64,000 nucleotides of DNA from assembly GCA_015069295.1 (NCBI GenBank), contig SVIW01000001.1:337249-401248 (forward strand), written 5' to 3'. Below, in pieces: positions 39,433-46,976 of the stretch (within the stretch, counting starts at the first letter, position 1; each line of letters starts with the position of its first letter). A program made the position numbers and the translations under genes. The notes under the pieces are model-generated. The model was not told the DNA's origin, made no database searches, and was given only the letters and a program-made list of their open reading frames with translations. This DNA is from Clostridiales bacterium (lineage in GTDB: Bacteria > Bacillota > Clostridia > Christensenellales > Borkfalkiaceae).

Positions 39433-40401
39433 TTATTCTAAATACTGCGAAACCGTATACGACAATTTATCCAAAATCTCTTCCACGTCGCCAAACAACA
39501 TACAGCCCGCCGCGCGCACGTGCCCGCCCCCGCCGTATACCGCGGCAATTTTATTGACGTCAGCGTATTCTTTCGACCGCAAGGAAATTTTGTATTGCCC
39601 TTTCTTCACTTCCATAACCGAAGCCGCAACCTCTACGCTGTCCACGTTCAAAGGAAAGTCCACGAACCCTTCCGTCATACCGTTGTCCGCACCGCATTCT
39701 TCCATCGCTTGCTTCGTAATCACAATCACCGCAAACCGATCGTCGTGATAATAACGGATTTTCGACATCGTTTTGGCAAACAACGCCGCCCGCGCCTTGG
39801 CTTGCTTTTTAAACAGGTTGTATTGATAATAGCGGATATCCGCCCCTGCCTTGACAAGCTCCGCCGCCAATAAAAAGCACTCTTCATCCACGTCGTCGTG
39901 CGAAAAAATCCCCGAATCGGTCAATAACCCAATCAATAAATACTCGGCAATTTTCTTATTCAATTCTACCCCAAGCAATTTTATCAACGCCGCTACGTTC
40001 ATACAGTTTGCAGAACATTCGCGCACGTAATTATCGTTTGCATAACGGGTGTTGGAGATATGGTGATCGATATTGACAGTATCGATACGCAAGCGTTTCG
40101 CCTTTATAAATTCTTCTACCAAAGCCCCCAATCTTTGCTCGTCGCTGCAATCGACGCAAACGAACAAGTCATACCCTTCGCTTGGTTTTTTCTTCACCTT
40201 TTCAATTCCGTCGATAAACGCCAAATTAGAAGGTAAATCGGATTCAACGCATACCTGGTTAGGGATTTTTAAAAAATCAAGCGCCGTAGAAAGCGCCAAC
40301 GCGCTGCCGTAGGCGTCTCCGTCGGGGCGCATATGGCAAACGATTAAAACCCGTTTCGCCCTTTTCATTTTATCCGCAATTTTTTGCAAAGTATTTTCCA
40401 T
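39433..40401 (-). CDS. nrnA: DHH/DHHA1 phosphoesterase (NrnA-like oligoribonuclease)
   Basis: NrnA-type enzymes degrade nanoRNAs and pAp, and some hydrolyse pApA or c-di-AMP products. The 322-aa protein has the DHH metal motifs CHMRPDGDAYGSALAL near residue 20, CVDCSDEQR near 84, NIDHHISNTRYAN near 115, and the DHHA1 glycine-rich end GGGGHVRAAGCMLFGD. In Firmicutes it normally follows rbfA, as here, with a strong hairpin between. With cdaA close by, a role in turning over pApA is plausible but inferred. Confidence 0.92.
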   Translation of the reverse strand: MENTLQKIADKMKRAKRVLIVCHMRPDGDAYGSALALSTALDFLKIPNQVCVESDLPSNLAFIDGIEKVKKKPSEGYDLFVCVDCSDEQRLGALVEEFIKAKRLRIDTVNIDHHISNTRYANDNYVRECSANCMNVAALIKLLGVELNKKIAEYLLIGLLTDSGIFSHDDVDEECFLLAAELVKAGADIRYYQYNLFKKQAKARAALFAKTMSKIRYYHDDRFAVIVITKQAMEECGADNGMTEGFVDFPLNVDSVEVAASVMEVKKGQYKISLRSKEYADVNKIAAVYGGGGHVRAAGCMLFGDVEEILDKLSYTVSQYLE

Positions 40402-40416
40402 ACAAGTTCCTTTTAT

Positions 40417-40450
40417 ATGGGAAAAACGCGTATAAGTACGCGTTTCCCAT
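40417..40450 (-). terminator. Attenuator-like hairpin between rbfA and nrnA
   Basis: ATGGGAAAAACGCGTA pairs with TACGCGTTTCCCAT (two bulged bases). On the minus strand the core ACGCGTA/TACGCGT is followed by TTTTTCCC. It fills the 50-bp gap between rbfA and nrnA and could reduce transcription into nrnA. Confidence 0.55.
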
Positions 40451-40451
40451 T

Positions 40452-40817
40452 TTATTCTTCGTCCGTATCTTTGTGTATCTTTTTAAATAACTCGTCCATT
40501 TTTGCGCCGTATACCATACTGCCGTCCATACGGAAGGTCAAAGCGGGCACGGTACGCATCCGCATTACTTGCGAAAGACGATGACGGATATACCCGGCGT
40601 TTTCCTGCAACGCCTTAAACGAAGTCTTGCTCTCTTCCTCGTTTTTGCCGTAGATACTAACGTAGACGATCGCCGTCTTTAAATCGGGCGCAACGTCCAC
40701 CTCCGTTACGGAAATCAAACCGCCAAGCCCCACCATCTTGTCTTTGCCAAGACGGATAATTTCACTAATTTCTTTTTGGTATTCCCCGTTCAAACGGGAA
40801 GTTCTCGACACCTTCAT
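40452..40817 (-). CDS. rbfA: Ribosome-binding factor A
   Basis: RbfA helps mature the 5' end of 16S rRNA and is needed for growth in the cold. The 121-aa KH-like protein has SRTSRLNGEYQKEISEIIRLGKDKMVGLGG, then VDVAPDLKTAIVYVSIYG and GYIRHRLSQVMRMRTVPALTFRMD, all typical. The ATG at 40817 overlaps the last base of the infB stop (TAATG), so the ORF-track extension is rejected. It ends the rimP-nusA-ylxR-ylxQ-infB-rbfA operon. Confidence 0.96.
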   Translation of the reverse strand: MKVSRTSRLNGEYQKEISEIIRLGKDKMVGLGGLISVTEVDVAPDLKTAIVYVSIYGKNEEESKTSFKALQENAGYIRHRLSQVMRMRTVPALTFRMDGSMVYGAKMDELFKKIHKDTDEE

Positions 40818-43474
40818 TACGCTTTGATTTCCTCCGTAACGTAACATTCGATAATATCGCCTACGCGAATTTCGTTAAAGCCGTCGATTGCGCAACCGCA
40901 TTCATACCCGTAGTTGACCTCTTTCACGTCGTCTTTAAACCGCTTCAACTGTTTTACGCCGCCCTCGCAAATCATAATATCTTCGCGATAGATACGCAAT
41001 TTACCGCCGCGAACGATCTTACCGTCGATAACGTAGCAGCCCGCAATCGTGCCAACGCCCGTGATATTGAACGTCTGACGTACTTCGCATTTGCCCGTAA
41101 GCGTTTCTTTCAGCTTGGGCGCAAGCATACCTTTAAGCGCCGCTTCCATATCGTCGAGCAATTCGTAAATGATACGATAGCTTCTGACGTCCACCTTCGA
41201 AGTTTCCGCAAGCTTCTTCGCCTTCGTATCGGGACGAACGTTAAACCCGATGATAATCGCGTTTGCGCTGTCGGCAAGCATTACGTCCCCTTCGTTGATA
41301 GCGCCCGCCGCCGAGTGGATAACCTTCACGCGCACTTCTTCGTTGCTCAGCTTTTCAAGCGACTGTTTTACCGCCTCTACGCTGCCCTGTACGTCGCCCT
41401 TGACGATGAGGTTGAGATTCTTCATCTTGCCTTCTTCTACCTGCGCAAAAATATCGTCGAGCGAAACGCGGCTCTGTTCTTTAATCATACTTTCGCGCTG
41501 ACGGTTCTTTCTTTCCTCTTGTACCTGCTTCATAAGCGCCTGATCGACCGCCATAATGCTGTCGCCTGCGTTGGGTACGTCCTCCATACCGAGAATAGAT
41601 ACCGCCATCGACGGTCCTGCGCTCTTGACCGCTCTGCCCTTGTCGTCGAACATCGCGCGCACGCGTCCCATCGTCGTACCGGAAAGAATGTTATCGCCCG
41701 TTTTCAAAGTACCCGTTTGTACGATGATACTTGCCACGGGACCCTTGCCCTTATCCAGCTTCGCTTCGATAATCGTACCCTTTGCCTGACGGTCGGGGTT
41801 CGCGGTAAGCTCTTGCATTTCCGCCACGAGGTTGACCGAATCGAGCAATTCGTCAATACCCATACCCGTTTTTGCGGAAATGGGAATGACCATCGTATCC
41901 CCGCCCCATTCTTCGGGCACGAGCTCGTATTGCATAAGCTCCTGCTTAACGCGGTCGGGATTGACCTCGTATTTGTCCATTTTGTTCATCGCCACGATAA
42001 TAGGCACGTTTGCCGCCTTAGCGTGGTTGATTGCTTCTACCGTCTGCGGCATAATACCGTCGTCCGCCGCTACCACGAGAATAACGACGTCGGTTACCTG
42101 CGCGCCGCGCGCACGCATCGCCGTAAACGCCGCGTGTCCGGGCGTATCAATAAAGGTAATTTGCTTGCCTTTTGCCGTAACCGTGTACGCACCGATGCTC
42201 TGCGTAATACCGCCCGCTTCCCCTGCCGTAACGGAGGTTGCGCGGATTTTATCCAGCAAGGAAGTCTTACCGTGGTCTACGTGTCCCATAACGGTAACGA
42301 CGGGCGCACGGGGAACAAGCTTGCTTTCATCCTCTGCAACGACGGTATCCATCAATACTTCCTCCGCCGTCTTTTCGGGTTTATATTCAAGATCGATGCC
42401 CATATCGGCAGCCATAAGCGCCGCGTTATCGTAGTCAATCGAATCGTTAATCCCTTTCATAATCCCTTCTTTAAAGAGACGTTTGGTAATTTCTACCGCC
42501 GACACGCCCAATTTTTCAGAGAGCACTTTCAAAGGAATTTCCTGCGTCGTAACGACCGCGTGTTCGATTTTAATCGTCGGAATCTCTTGGCGTTTCTGCT
42601 TCTTCGGCGAACGCACTTTTCTATAACCCGACTTATCCTCGTCAAAATCCTCCACCGTCATACCTTGCTGTTTGATAAGGGTACGCTTGGAAAGCGGTTT
42701 CTTTTCCGTATACGTCTTTTCAAACGTCTTTTTCTTTGCAGGCGCAGAGAAGGATTTGCTATCCCTTACAGGCGCGATAGGCGCGATGGGCGCCGCCCCT
42801 GCCGTCGGACGGGCAGGCTTTGCCCCAAGCGCAGGTTTTGCGCCAAACGGCTTTTCCCCTCTAACCGGTCTATCTCCCGCAGGACGGGGACGGTAGGTCG
42901 AGCTCGCCGCGTTTTCCGTACCCGGCTTCGCCACGTATACGCCTTGTTCCTGTCCGTTGCGGAAATATCTGGGAGCGCGAGGCGCGGCGGGCGCAGCGGG
43001 CGCTTTGGGTACGAACGTACGGGTTTCAGGCTTTTGCTCCGCCTTTTCTACTTTCGCCGTCTTCTCTTCCGCTTTTTTCTCCTCTTTCGGCTCTTCCGCG
43101 ATTTCAGCAGGCGCTAAGTTCACTTCTTCCGCCGCAGGAGCTTCTTCTACGACGGGAGCGGGTTCTTCCGCTTTTTTCTTCGTCGTTTTCTTTTTCGGCT
43201 TTTCCGTTTCGGGTTCGGATTCTTTTGCCTTTTCCGCTTTTTCAGCCGCCGCGGCTTTTGCCGCCTCCTCCGCTGCAAGACGCGCTTCTTCTTGCGCTCT
43301 CGCCGCAGCCTCCGCAGCTTCGCGTTCCGCCTTTTCAGCCTCTAACGCGGAAAGTTTCTTTAAAATCTCCGAAAGGCTTTTTTCTGTGGAAGAAAGACGC
43401 TTTTGCAGCCCGCCAAGCTGCGTTTCGTCCAAAAGTCCCAATATTTTTTCCACATTCTCGTATTTCTTTGCCAT
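40817..43474 (-). CDS. infB: Translation initiation factor IF-2
   Basis: IF-2 is the GTPase that brings initiator tRNA to the small subunit and joins subunits. The 885-aa protein has a long N-terminal region (residues 40-300) rich in Ala, Glu, Lys and Pro, then an IF2N segment (PLKVLSEKLGVSAVEITKRLF), the G domain (VTVMGHVDHGKTSLLDKI near 400, DTPGHAAFTAMRARGA, VAMNKMDK), and domains II-IV to CEVRQTFNITGVGTIAGCYV. Start ATG at 43474 gives MAKKYENVEK; its GGAGG is 14 nt away, longer than normal, so initiation may be partly coupled to ylxQ 4 bp upstream. Confidence 0.96.
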   Translation of the reverse strand: MAKKYENVEKILGLLDETQLGGLQKRLSSTEKSLSEILKKLSALEAEKAEREAAEAAARAQEEARLAAEEAAKAAAAEKAEKAKESEPETEKPKKKTTKKKAEEPAPVVEEAPAAEEVNLAPAEIAEEPKEEKKAEEKTAKVEKAEQKPETRTFVPKAPAAPAAPRAPRYFRNGQEQGVYVAKPGTENAASSTYRPRPAGDRPVRGEKPFGAKPALGAKPARPTAGAAPIAPIAPVRDSKSFSAPAKKKTFEKTYTEKKPLSKRTLIKQQGMTVEDFDEDKSGYRKVRSPKKQKRQEIPTIKIEHAVVTTQEIPLKVLSEKLGVSAVEITKRLFKEGIMKGINDSIDYDNAALMAADMGIDLEYKPEKTAEEVLMDTVVAEDESKLVPRAPVVTVMGHVDHGKTSLLDKIRATSVTAGEAGGITQSIGAYTVTAKGKQITFIDTPGHAAFTAMRARGAQVTDVVILVVAADDGIMPQTVEAINHAKAANVPIIVAMNKMDKYEVNPDRVKQELMQYELVPEEWGGDTMVIPISAKTGMGIDELLDSVNLVAEMQELTANPDRQAKGTIIEAKLDKGKGPVASIIVQTGTLKTGDNILSGTTMGRVRAMFDDKGRAVKSAGPSMAVSILGMEDVPNAGDSIMAVDQALMKQVQEERKNRQRESMIKEQSRVSLDDIFAQVEEGKMKNLNLIVKGDVQGSVEAVKQSLEKLSNEEVRVKVIHSAAGAINEGDVMLADSANAIIIGFNVRPDTKAKKLAETSKVDVRSYRIIYELLDDMEAALKGMLAPKLKETLTGKCEVRQTFNITGVGTIAGCYVIDGKIVRGGKLRIYREDIMICEGGVKQLKRFKDDVKEVNYGYECGCAIDGFNEIRVGDIIECYVTEEIKA

Positions 43475-43478
43475 AGGT

Positions 43479-43811
43479 TCAGTTGTTTCCTCCCGAATAT
43501 AATTTAAGTTGAGGTTCGACGCCGACGAGCGAAAGGATCGCCGACGCAAGATGTTCGTCCGTAACCGCCGCCACTTTTACGGCGGGCCGATGTAATACTT
43601 CGCCCAAAACGTTTTCCGCCATCATCAAAAGCGGACAAGCGAATTTTTCCTTCGCGTTTATCGCGGGCTTTAAAGAATTTTTTCCCGCGCTGCCGTCGGC
43701 AAGCAACAGTTTTATTCCCTTCTTTTGTCTTTCTATCATCTCCGCACCGAACACGATTTTGCCCGCGCGGATACAAAAACCAAGGTAGGTTTCCAGCTTA
43801 CTCTTTTCCAA
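43479..43811 (-). CDS. ylxQ: L7Ae-family RNA-binding protein YlxQ
   Basis: A 110-aa member of the L7Ae/L30e/S12e family, encoded in the nusA-infB operon of Firmicutes; it binds kink-turn RNA. Signature parts are LGFCIRAGKIVFGAEMIERQKKGIKLLLADGSAGKNS and CPLLMMAENVLGEVLHRPAVKVAAVTDEHLASAIL. It starts at TTG with GGAGG 6-7 nt away and overlaps the end of ylxR by 14 bp. Role in ribosome assembly is inferred from family and context. Confidence 0.9.
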   Translation of the reverse strand: MEKSKLETYLGFCIRAGKIVFGAEMIERQKKGIKLLLADGSAGKNSLKPAINAKEKFACPLLMMAENVLGEVLHRPAVKVAAVTDEHLASAILSLVGVEPQLKLYSGGNN

Positions 43812-44070
43812 CGCTGCCCTCCTCGAAGCCTGCGTATACCAAAGCGGAAACGTCCGAAGAAAAGGCGCGATTTAACAAACGTTTCGTCTGTAATTTTTTC
43901 AAACACTCCTCATTCCCGCAAACGTAAGCCCCGCGTCCGGGCGCTTTCCCCGTCGGGTCCAAACGAATTTCTCCGTCCGCGCTTTTTACCACTCTCGTCA
44001 TCTCGCGCTTGCTTTTCATCTCACGGCAAGCAATACACATACGCAAGGGCACGTTTTTATTTTTCGGCAT
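43798..44070 (-). CDS. ylxR: YlxR-family RNA-binding protein
   Basis: A 90-aa protein of the YlxR (RnpM) family, always near nusA. It begins MPKNKNVPLRMCIACREMKSK with the conserved R-x-C-x-x-C-R/G motif, then RVVKSADGEIRLDPTGKAPGRGAYVCGNEECLKK. In B. subtilis YlxR/RnpM has been reported to bind RNase P RNA. The ATG at 44070 follows AAGGAGG by 5 nt; the longer ORF-track start is rejected. It overlaps ylxQ by 14 bp and follows nusA by 22 bp. Confidence 0.93.
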   Translation of the reverse strand: MPKNKNVPLRMCIACREMKSKREMTRVVKSADGEIRLDPTGKAPGRGAYVCGNEECLKKLQTKRLLNRAFSSDVSALVYAGFEEGSVGKE

Positions 44071-44092
44071 ACCCGCCTCCTTCACAAAAAGC

Positions 44093-45187
44093 TTATTCTT
44101 CGCTTTCGTCCGTTTCCTCGTTTTCAATCGCCGCCAAAACCTCGGCAGCCTCGGGGGAAGACGCGCTCTTTACGTCAATCTTCCAACCGGTCAAACGAGC
44201 CGCAAGACGCGCGTTTTGTCCGTCTCTGCCAATCGCCAACGAAAGCTTGTCGTCGGGCACGATTGCCATTGCGCTGCGTTCGCCGCGCGCCGTTACGGAA
44301 AGTACCGTTGCAGGCGACAAAGCCTTATAGATAAACGCCAAGGGGTCTTCGTTCCAAAGAATGATATCGATCTTTTCCCCGCCGAGTTCTTCCACAACCG
44401 CGTTCACACGCGCGCCGCGGTTACCAACGCAAGCGCCGACCGCGTCCACGCGCGCGTCGTTGGACAAAATCGCCATCTTGGTACGGTGTCCGGGTTCGCG
44501 GGCGATTTCCTTAATTTCTACAATCCCTTGCGCAATTTCGGGTACTTGTTCTTCAAAAAGCTTCTTTACCAAGCCTTGCGCCGTACGGGATACGACCACC
44601 TGCGAATTTCTGCCGTTGTTCTTTACGCGTTTTACAAACACCTTCAACTTTTCGCCAACGACGTATCTTTCACTGGCAACACGGTCCTGCGGAGGCATAA
44701 CGCCTTCGATTTTCTTGTCGCCGATTTCTACGTACACGTTACGATCGTCGATTTTACGGATAACCCCTTCCATCAACTCGCCTTCTTTATCCGAAAATTC
44801 AGAAAGCGTATTATCGCGTTCCGCCTCGTGCAATTTTTGCAGAATAACCTGCTTAGCCGTCTGCGCCGCAATACGCCCGAAATCTTTGGGAATAAAGCTT
44901 TTTACGATGGTATCTCCCACCTGATATTCGGGGTTGATTTCCTGCGCTTCTTCCAAAGAAATTTCCTTGTCCTTATCCGTTACTTCTTCTACGATATAAC
45001 GAGTCGCACGGAATTCAATCGTACCCAATTCCGCGTTGAGAGAAACGGCGATTTCCGCCCCGCCCTCGAACTGTTTTTTGTACGCGGACGCAAGCGCGTT
45101 TTCAAGCGTTGCGATAAACGCTTCTTCGCTGATGCCTTTTTCCTTTACCAAATCGGTAAGCGCCGCAAAAAACTCTTTGTTTTCCAT
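44093..45187 (-). CDS. nusA: Transcription termination/antitermination factor NusA
   Basis: NusA binds RNA polymerase and modulates pausing, termination and antitermination. The 364-aa chain has the N-terminal polymerase-binding domain (EFFAALTDLVKEKGISEEAFIATLENALASAYKK), the S1 domain (EGVIRKIDDRNVYVEIGDKKIEGVMP), and two KH domains (GACVGNRGARVNAVVEELGGEKIDII; SLAIGRDGQNARLAARLTGWKIDVKS). It lacks the acidic C-terminal repeats of the E. coli protein, as usual in Gram-positives. It follows rimP by 57 bp. Confidence 0.97.
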   Translation of the reverse strand: MENKEFFAALTDLVKEKGISEEAFIATLENALASAYKKQFEGGAEIAVSLNAELGTIEFRATRYIVEEVTDKDKEISLEEAQEINPEYQVGDTIVKSFIPKDFGRIAAQTAKQVILQKLHEAERDNTLSEFSDKEGELMEGVIRKIDDRNVYVEIGDKKIEGVMPPQDRVASERYVVGEKLKVFVKRVKNNGRNSQVVVSRTAQGLVKKLFEEQVPEIAQGIVEIKEIAREPGHRTKMAILSNDARVDAVGACVGNRGARVNAVVEELGGEKIDIILWNEDPLAFIYKALSPATVLSVTARGERSAMAIVPDDKLSLAIGRDGQNARLAARLTGWKIDVKSASSPEAAEVLAAIENEETDESEE

Positions 45188-45244
45188 TGTTTTCAGTCTC
45201 CTGTTGAATTTTCGTAAATTTATGTTTAATTTTTTATCCGTATC

Positions 45245-45706
45245 TTAATCGAATTCGATTGCCCGACAAATCTTGGCAATTTTCGCCTTTTCCAATTTAA
45301 GCTCTTCACCCTTGTCTTCCAAATATACGCAGGTTTCATCGTGCCCTTTTAAAACCGCCTCGATAAACTTTTTCCCTTTTAACGGCGCGTAGAGTTTCAC
45401 TTCCACCTTTTCGCCGATACATTTTTTATAATCGCGGTCGGTTTTCAACGGTCTGTCCAAGCCGGGACTGGACACGTTGAGGGTATACGGCGCGCCGAAC
45501 GTCGGGTCTACTTCGTCCAAAACGGGGTCGATGGCGTTATGGAATTTTTCACAAGTATTGAGATCTACGCCGCCCTCGATATCGATATAGACCGTCAAAG
45601 CAGGCTCTCTGCCCTGTTTAAATTCGATTTCCACAATCTCAATCGACAATTCGTCCGCAATAGGCTGCAAGGCGTTTTGTATCTCTTCGATAGGTTTTAC
45701 TTTCAC
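45245..45706 (-). CDS. rimP: Ribosome maturation factor RimP
   Basis: RimP supports assembly of the small subunit near S12. The 153-aa protein has the N-terminal alpha-beta domain (QPIADELSIEIVEIEFKQGREPALTVYIDIEGGVDLNTCEKF) with the motif YTLNVSSPGLDRPLKTDRDYKK and a C-terminal SH3-like domain. It starts at GTG with AAGGGG 8 nt upstream and opens the rimP-nusA-ylxR-ylxQ-infB-rbfA operon. A strong 12-bp hairpin lies in its leader between promoter and start codon. Confidence 0.95.
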   Translation of the reverse strand: MKVKPIEEIQNALQPIADELSIEIVEIEFKQGREPALTVYIDIEGGVDLNTCEKFHNAIDPVLDEVDPTFGAPYTLNVSSPGLDRPLKTDRDYKKCIGEKVEVKLYAPLKGKKFIEAVLKGHDETCVYLEDKGEELKLEKAKIAKICRAIEFD

Positions 45707-45727
45707 GCTTTTTACCCCTTATAGCAT

Positions 45728-45757
45728 TATTGAGAGTGGCGCAAACCACTCTCAATA
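45728..45757 (-). promoter_or_regulatory. Leader hairpin of the rimP-nusA operon
   Basis: TATTGAGAGTGG pairs perfectly with CCACTCTCAATA around a 6-nt loop. It lies about 20 nt into the transcript and 20 nt before the rimP ribosome binding site, with no U-tract. A protein-binding site, RNase III substrate or mRNA stabiliser is more likely than a terminator. Confidence 0.6.
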
Positions 45758-45783
45758 AACCTTACGTATTATCAAGTATTAAC

Positions 45784-45812
45784 ATTATATCATTATTATA
45801 CGCAATTTGCAA
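45784..45812 (-). promoter_or_regulatory. Promoter of the rimP-nusA-infB operon
   Basis: On the minus strand TTGCAA (45807-45812) and TATAAT (45784-45789) are 17 bp apart, in the context AAAAACGCTTGCAA, matching the AACGCTTG context of the tRNA and ribosomal promoters. Confidence 0.82.
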
Positions 45813-45856
45813 GCGTTTTTCACAGGTTTTGGCAATTTTTTTGTCTCCCTTTCCCC

Positions 45857-46969
45857 TCAAAGCAGCCCTTCCGCGCGCATATCCTCGTACGCGCATTCCA
45901 CGAGCCTTAAATGCTCGCCCGTAAAAACGCGGGGCCATTCTAAAATATGCATACCGATTACGACAGAAATCTGCTTTTCCGAGTCCACCATAAGATAGGA
46001 GCCCGCCGCGCCGTCCCAACCGAACTCCCCTTTGGGCAGCCCCCATTCGGTCGGCTTTAATCTCGTCCGTACACCCAACCCGTAGCCGTAATCTTCGCCT
46101 TGAATACAGGTAAACGTATTGTTGACCGATAGAGAAGAACGCTCCGTCCTAATAAGGTCTAACGTTTCTTTTTTCAATAAGCGGTACCCGTCGGCGGAAA
46201 CGCCGCCGCAAGCAAGCGTAGCGGCAAATTTCGCATAATCGTCCACGCAGCTGATTACGCCCGCGCCGCCACTGTCGTGATTCTCGCTGAAAACGTGCAT
46301 ATTTTTCTTTTCCGCCGGCGTAAATCCACCCTCTTGGGTACAAGCATACACGTCGAAAATTTCCGCGCCCGTTCTATGGAAAAACGAATTTTGCATACCC
46401 AGGGGCTTAAAGATTACTTCGTCCATATATTCGGAAAAGCGTTTCCCGGCGACCACCTCGACCACCGCGCCCAAGACGTCGTGGCAAAGACTGTACTCAA
46501 AGCGTTCCCCCGGCTTGAATAAAAGGGGAGTTTGAATATACCGCCCGACAATCTCTCGCGTGGAGGGCGCGGGATTGTTTTTAAGAAGCTCTACAATCGG
46601 CGGCGTACATAAATTATACGAAAGCCCCGCCGTCATCGTCAAAAGCCGCTCGATTGTAATTTCGCCCTTCGCCGACCTTTCTTTTCCGTTTGACAGCCAA
46701 AACGCCTGCTCGTATTCGGGAAGATACTTTTCCACCGTATCGGACAAAGCCAATTTTCCCTCTTCCACAAGCCGCATTACGCAAGCCACCGTCAGGGGTT
46801 TCGTGCAGGAATACAAAGCCAAGAGTTCCTTACCGTTCGCCTCGCCATTCGCAGAGGAAACGCAACGAAAAAGGGGGGTATATCCGCGTTGAATACAAAA
46901 ATCAAGATACGGAATTCCCTTGTCTTTAATTAACTCTTCAATATAATTTTTTGTCCTTTCGCCTTTCAC
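45857..46969 (-). CDS. Serine hydrolase of the beta-lactamase/DD-peptidase family
   Basis: A 370-aa class C beta-lactamase-like protein. The catalytic SxxK is in LYSCTKPLTVA near residue 55; further landmarks are RLLTMTAGLSYN near 110, the YxN position in FEYSLCHDVLG (here Y-S-L, not Y-S-N), LGMQNSFFH and a GGAGVISCVDDYAKF segment. There is no signal peptide, so it is cytoplasmic and probably an esterase or peptidase, not a resistance enzyme. It starts at GTG with AGGTGG upstream. It sits between the PolC-derived gene and rimP, a place where Clostridia usually have no gene. Confidence 0.78.
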   Translation of the reverse strand: MKGERTKNYIEELIKDKGIPYLDFCIQRGYTPLFRCVSSANGEANGKELLALYSCTKPLTVACVMRLVEEGKLALSDTVEKYLPEYEQAFWLSNGKERSAKGEITIERLLTMTAGLSYNLCTPPIVELLKNNPAPSTREIVGRYIQTPLLFKPGERFEYSLCHDVLGAVVEVVAGKRFSEYMDEVIFKPLGMQNSFFHRTGAEIFDVYACTQEGGFTPAEKKNMHVFSENHDSGGAGVISCVDDYAKFAATLACGGVSADGYRLLKKETLDLIRTERSSLSVNNTFTCIQGEDYGYGLGVRTRLKPTEWGLPKGEFGWDGAAGSYLMVDSEKQISVVIGMHILEWPRVFTGEHLRLVECAYEDMRAEGLL

Positions 46970-46976
46970 AAACCAC

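Noticed and set aside
41315-43117. 600-aa plus-strand ORF antisense to infB
   Set aside because: It is a shadow of the conserved IF-2 frame. It lacks a ribosome binding site and any recognisable motif, and its composition mirrors infB.
45857-46969. Beta-lactamase resistance gene
   Set aside because: It has the SxxK but no signal peptide, the YxN position reads YSL, and this broad family is mostly esterases and peptidases.
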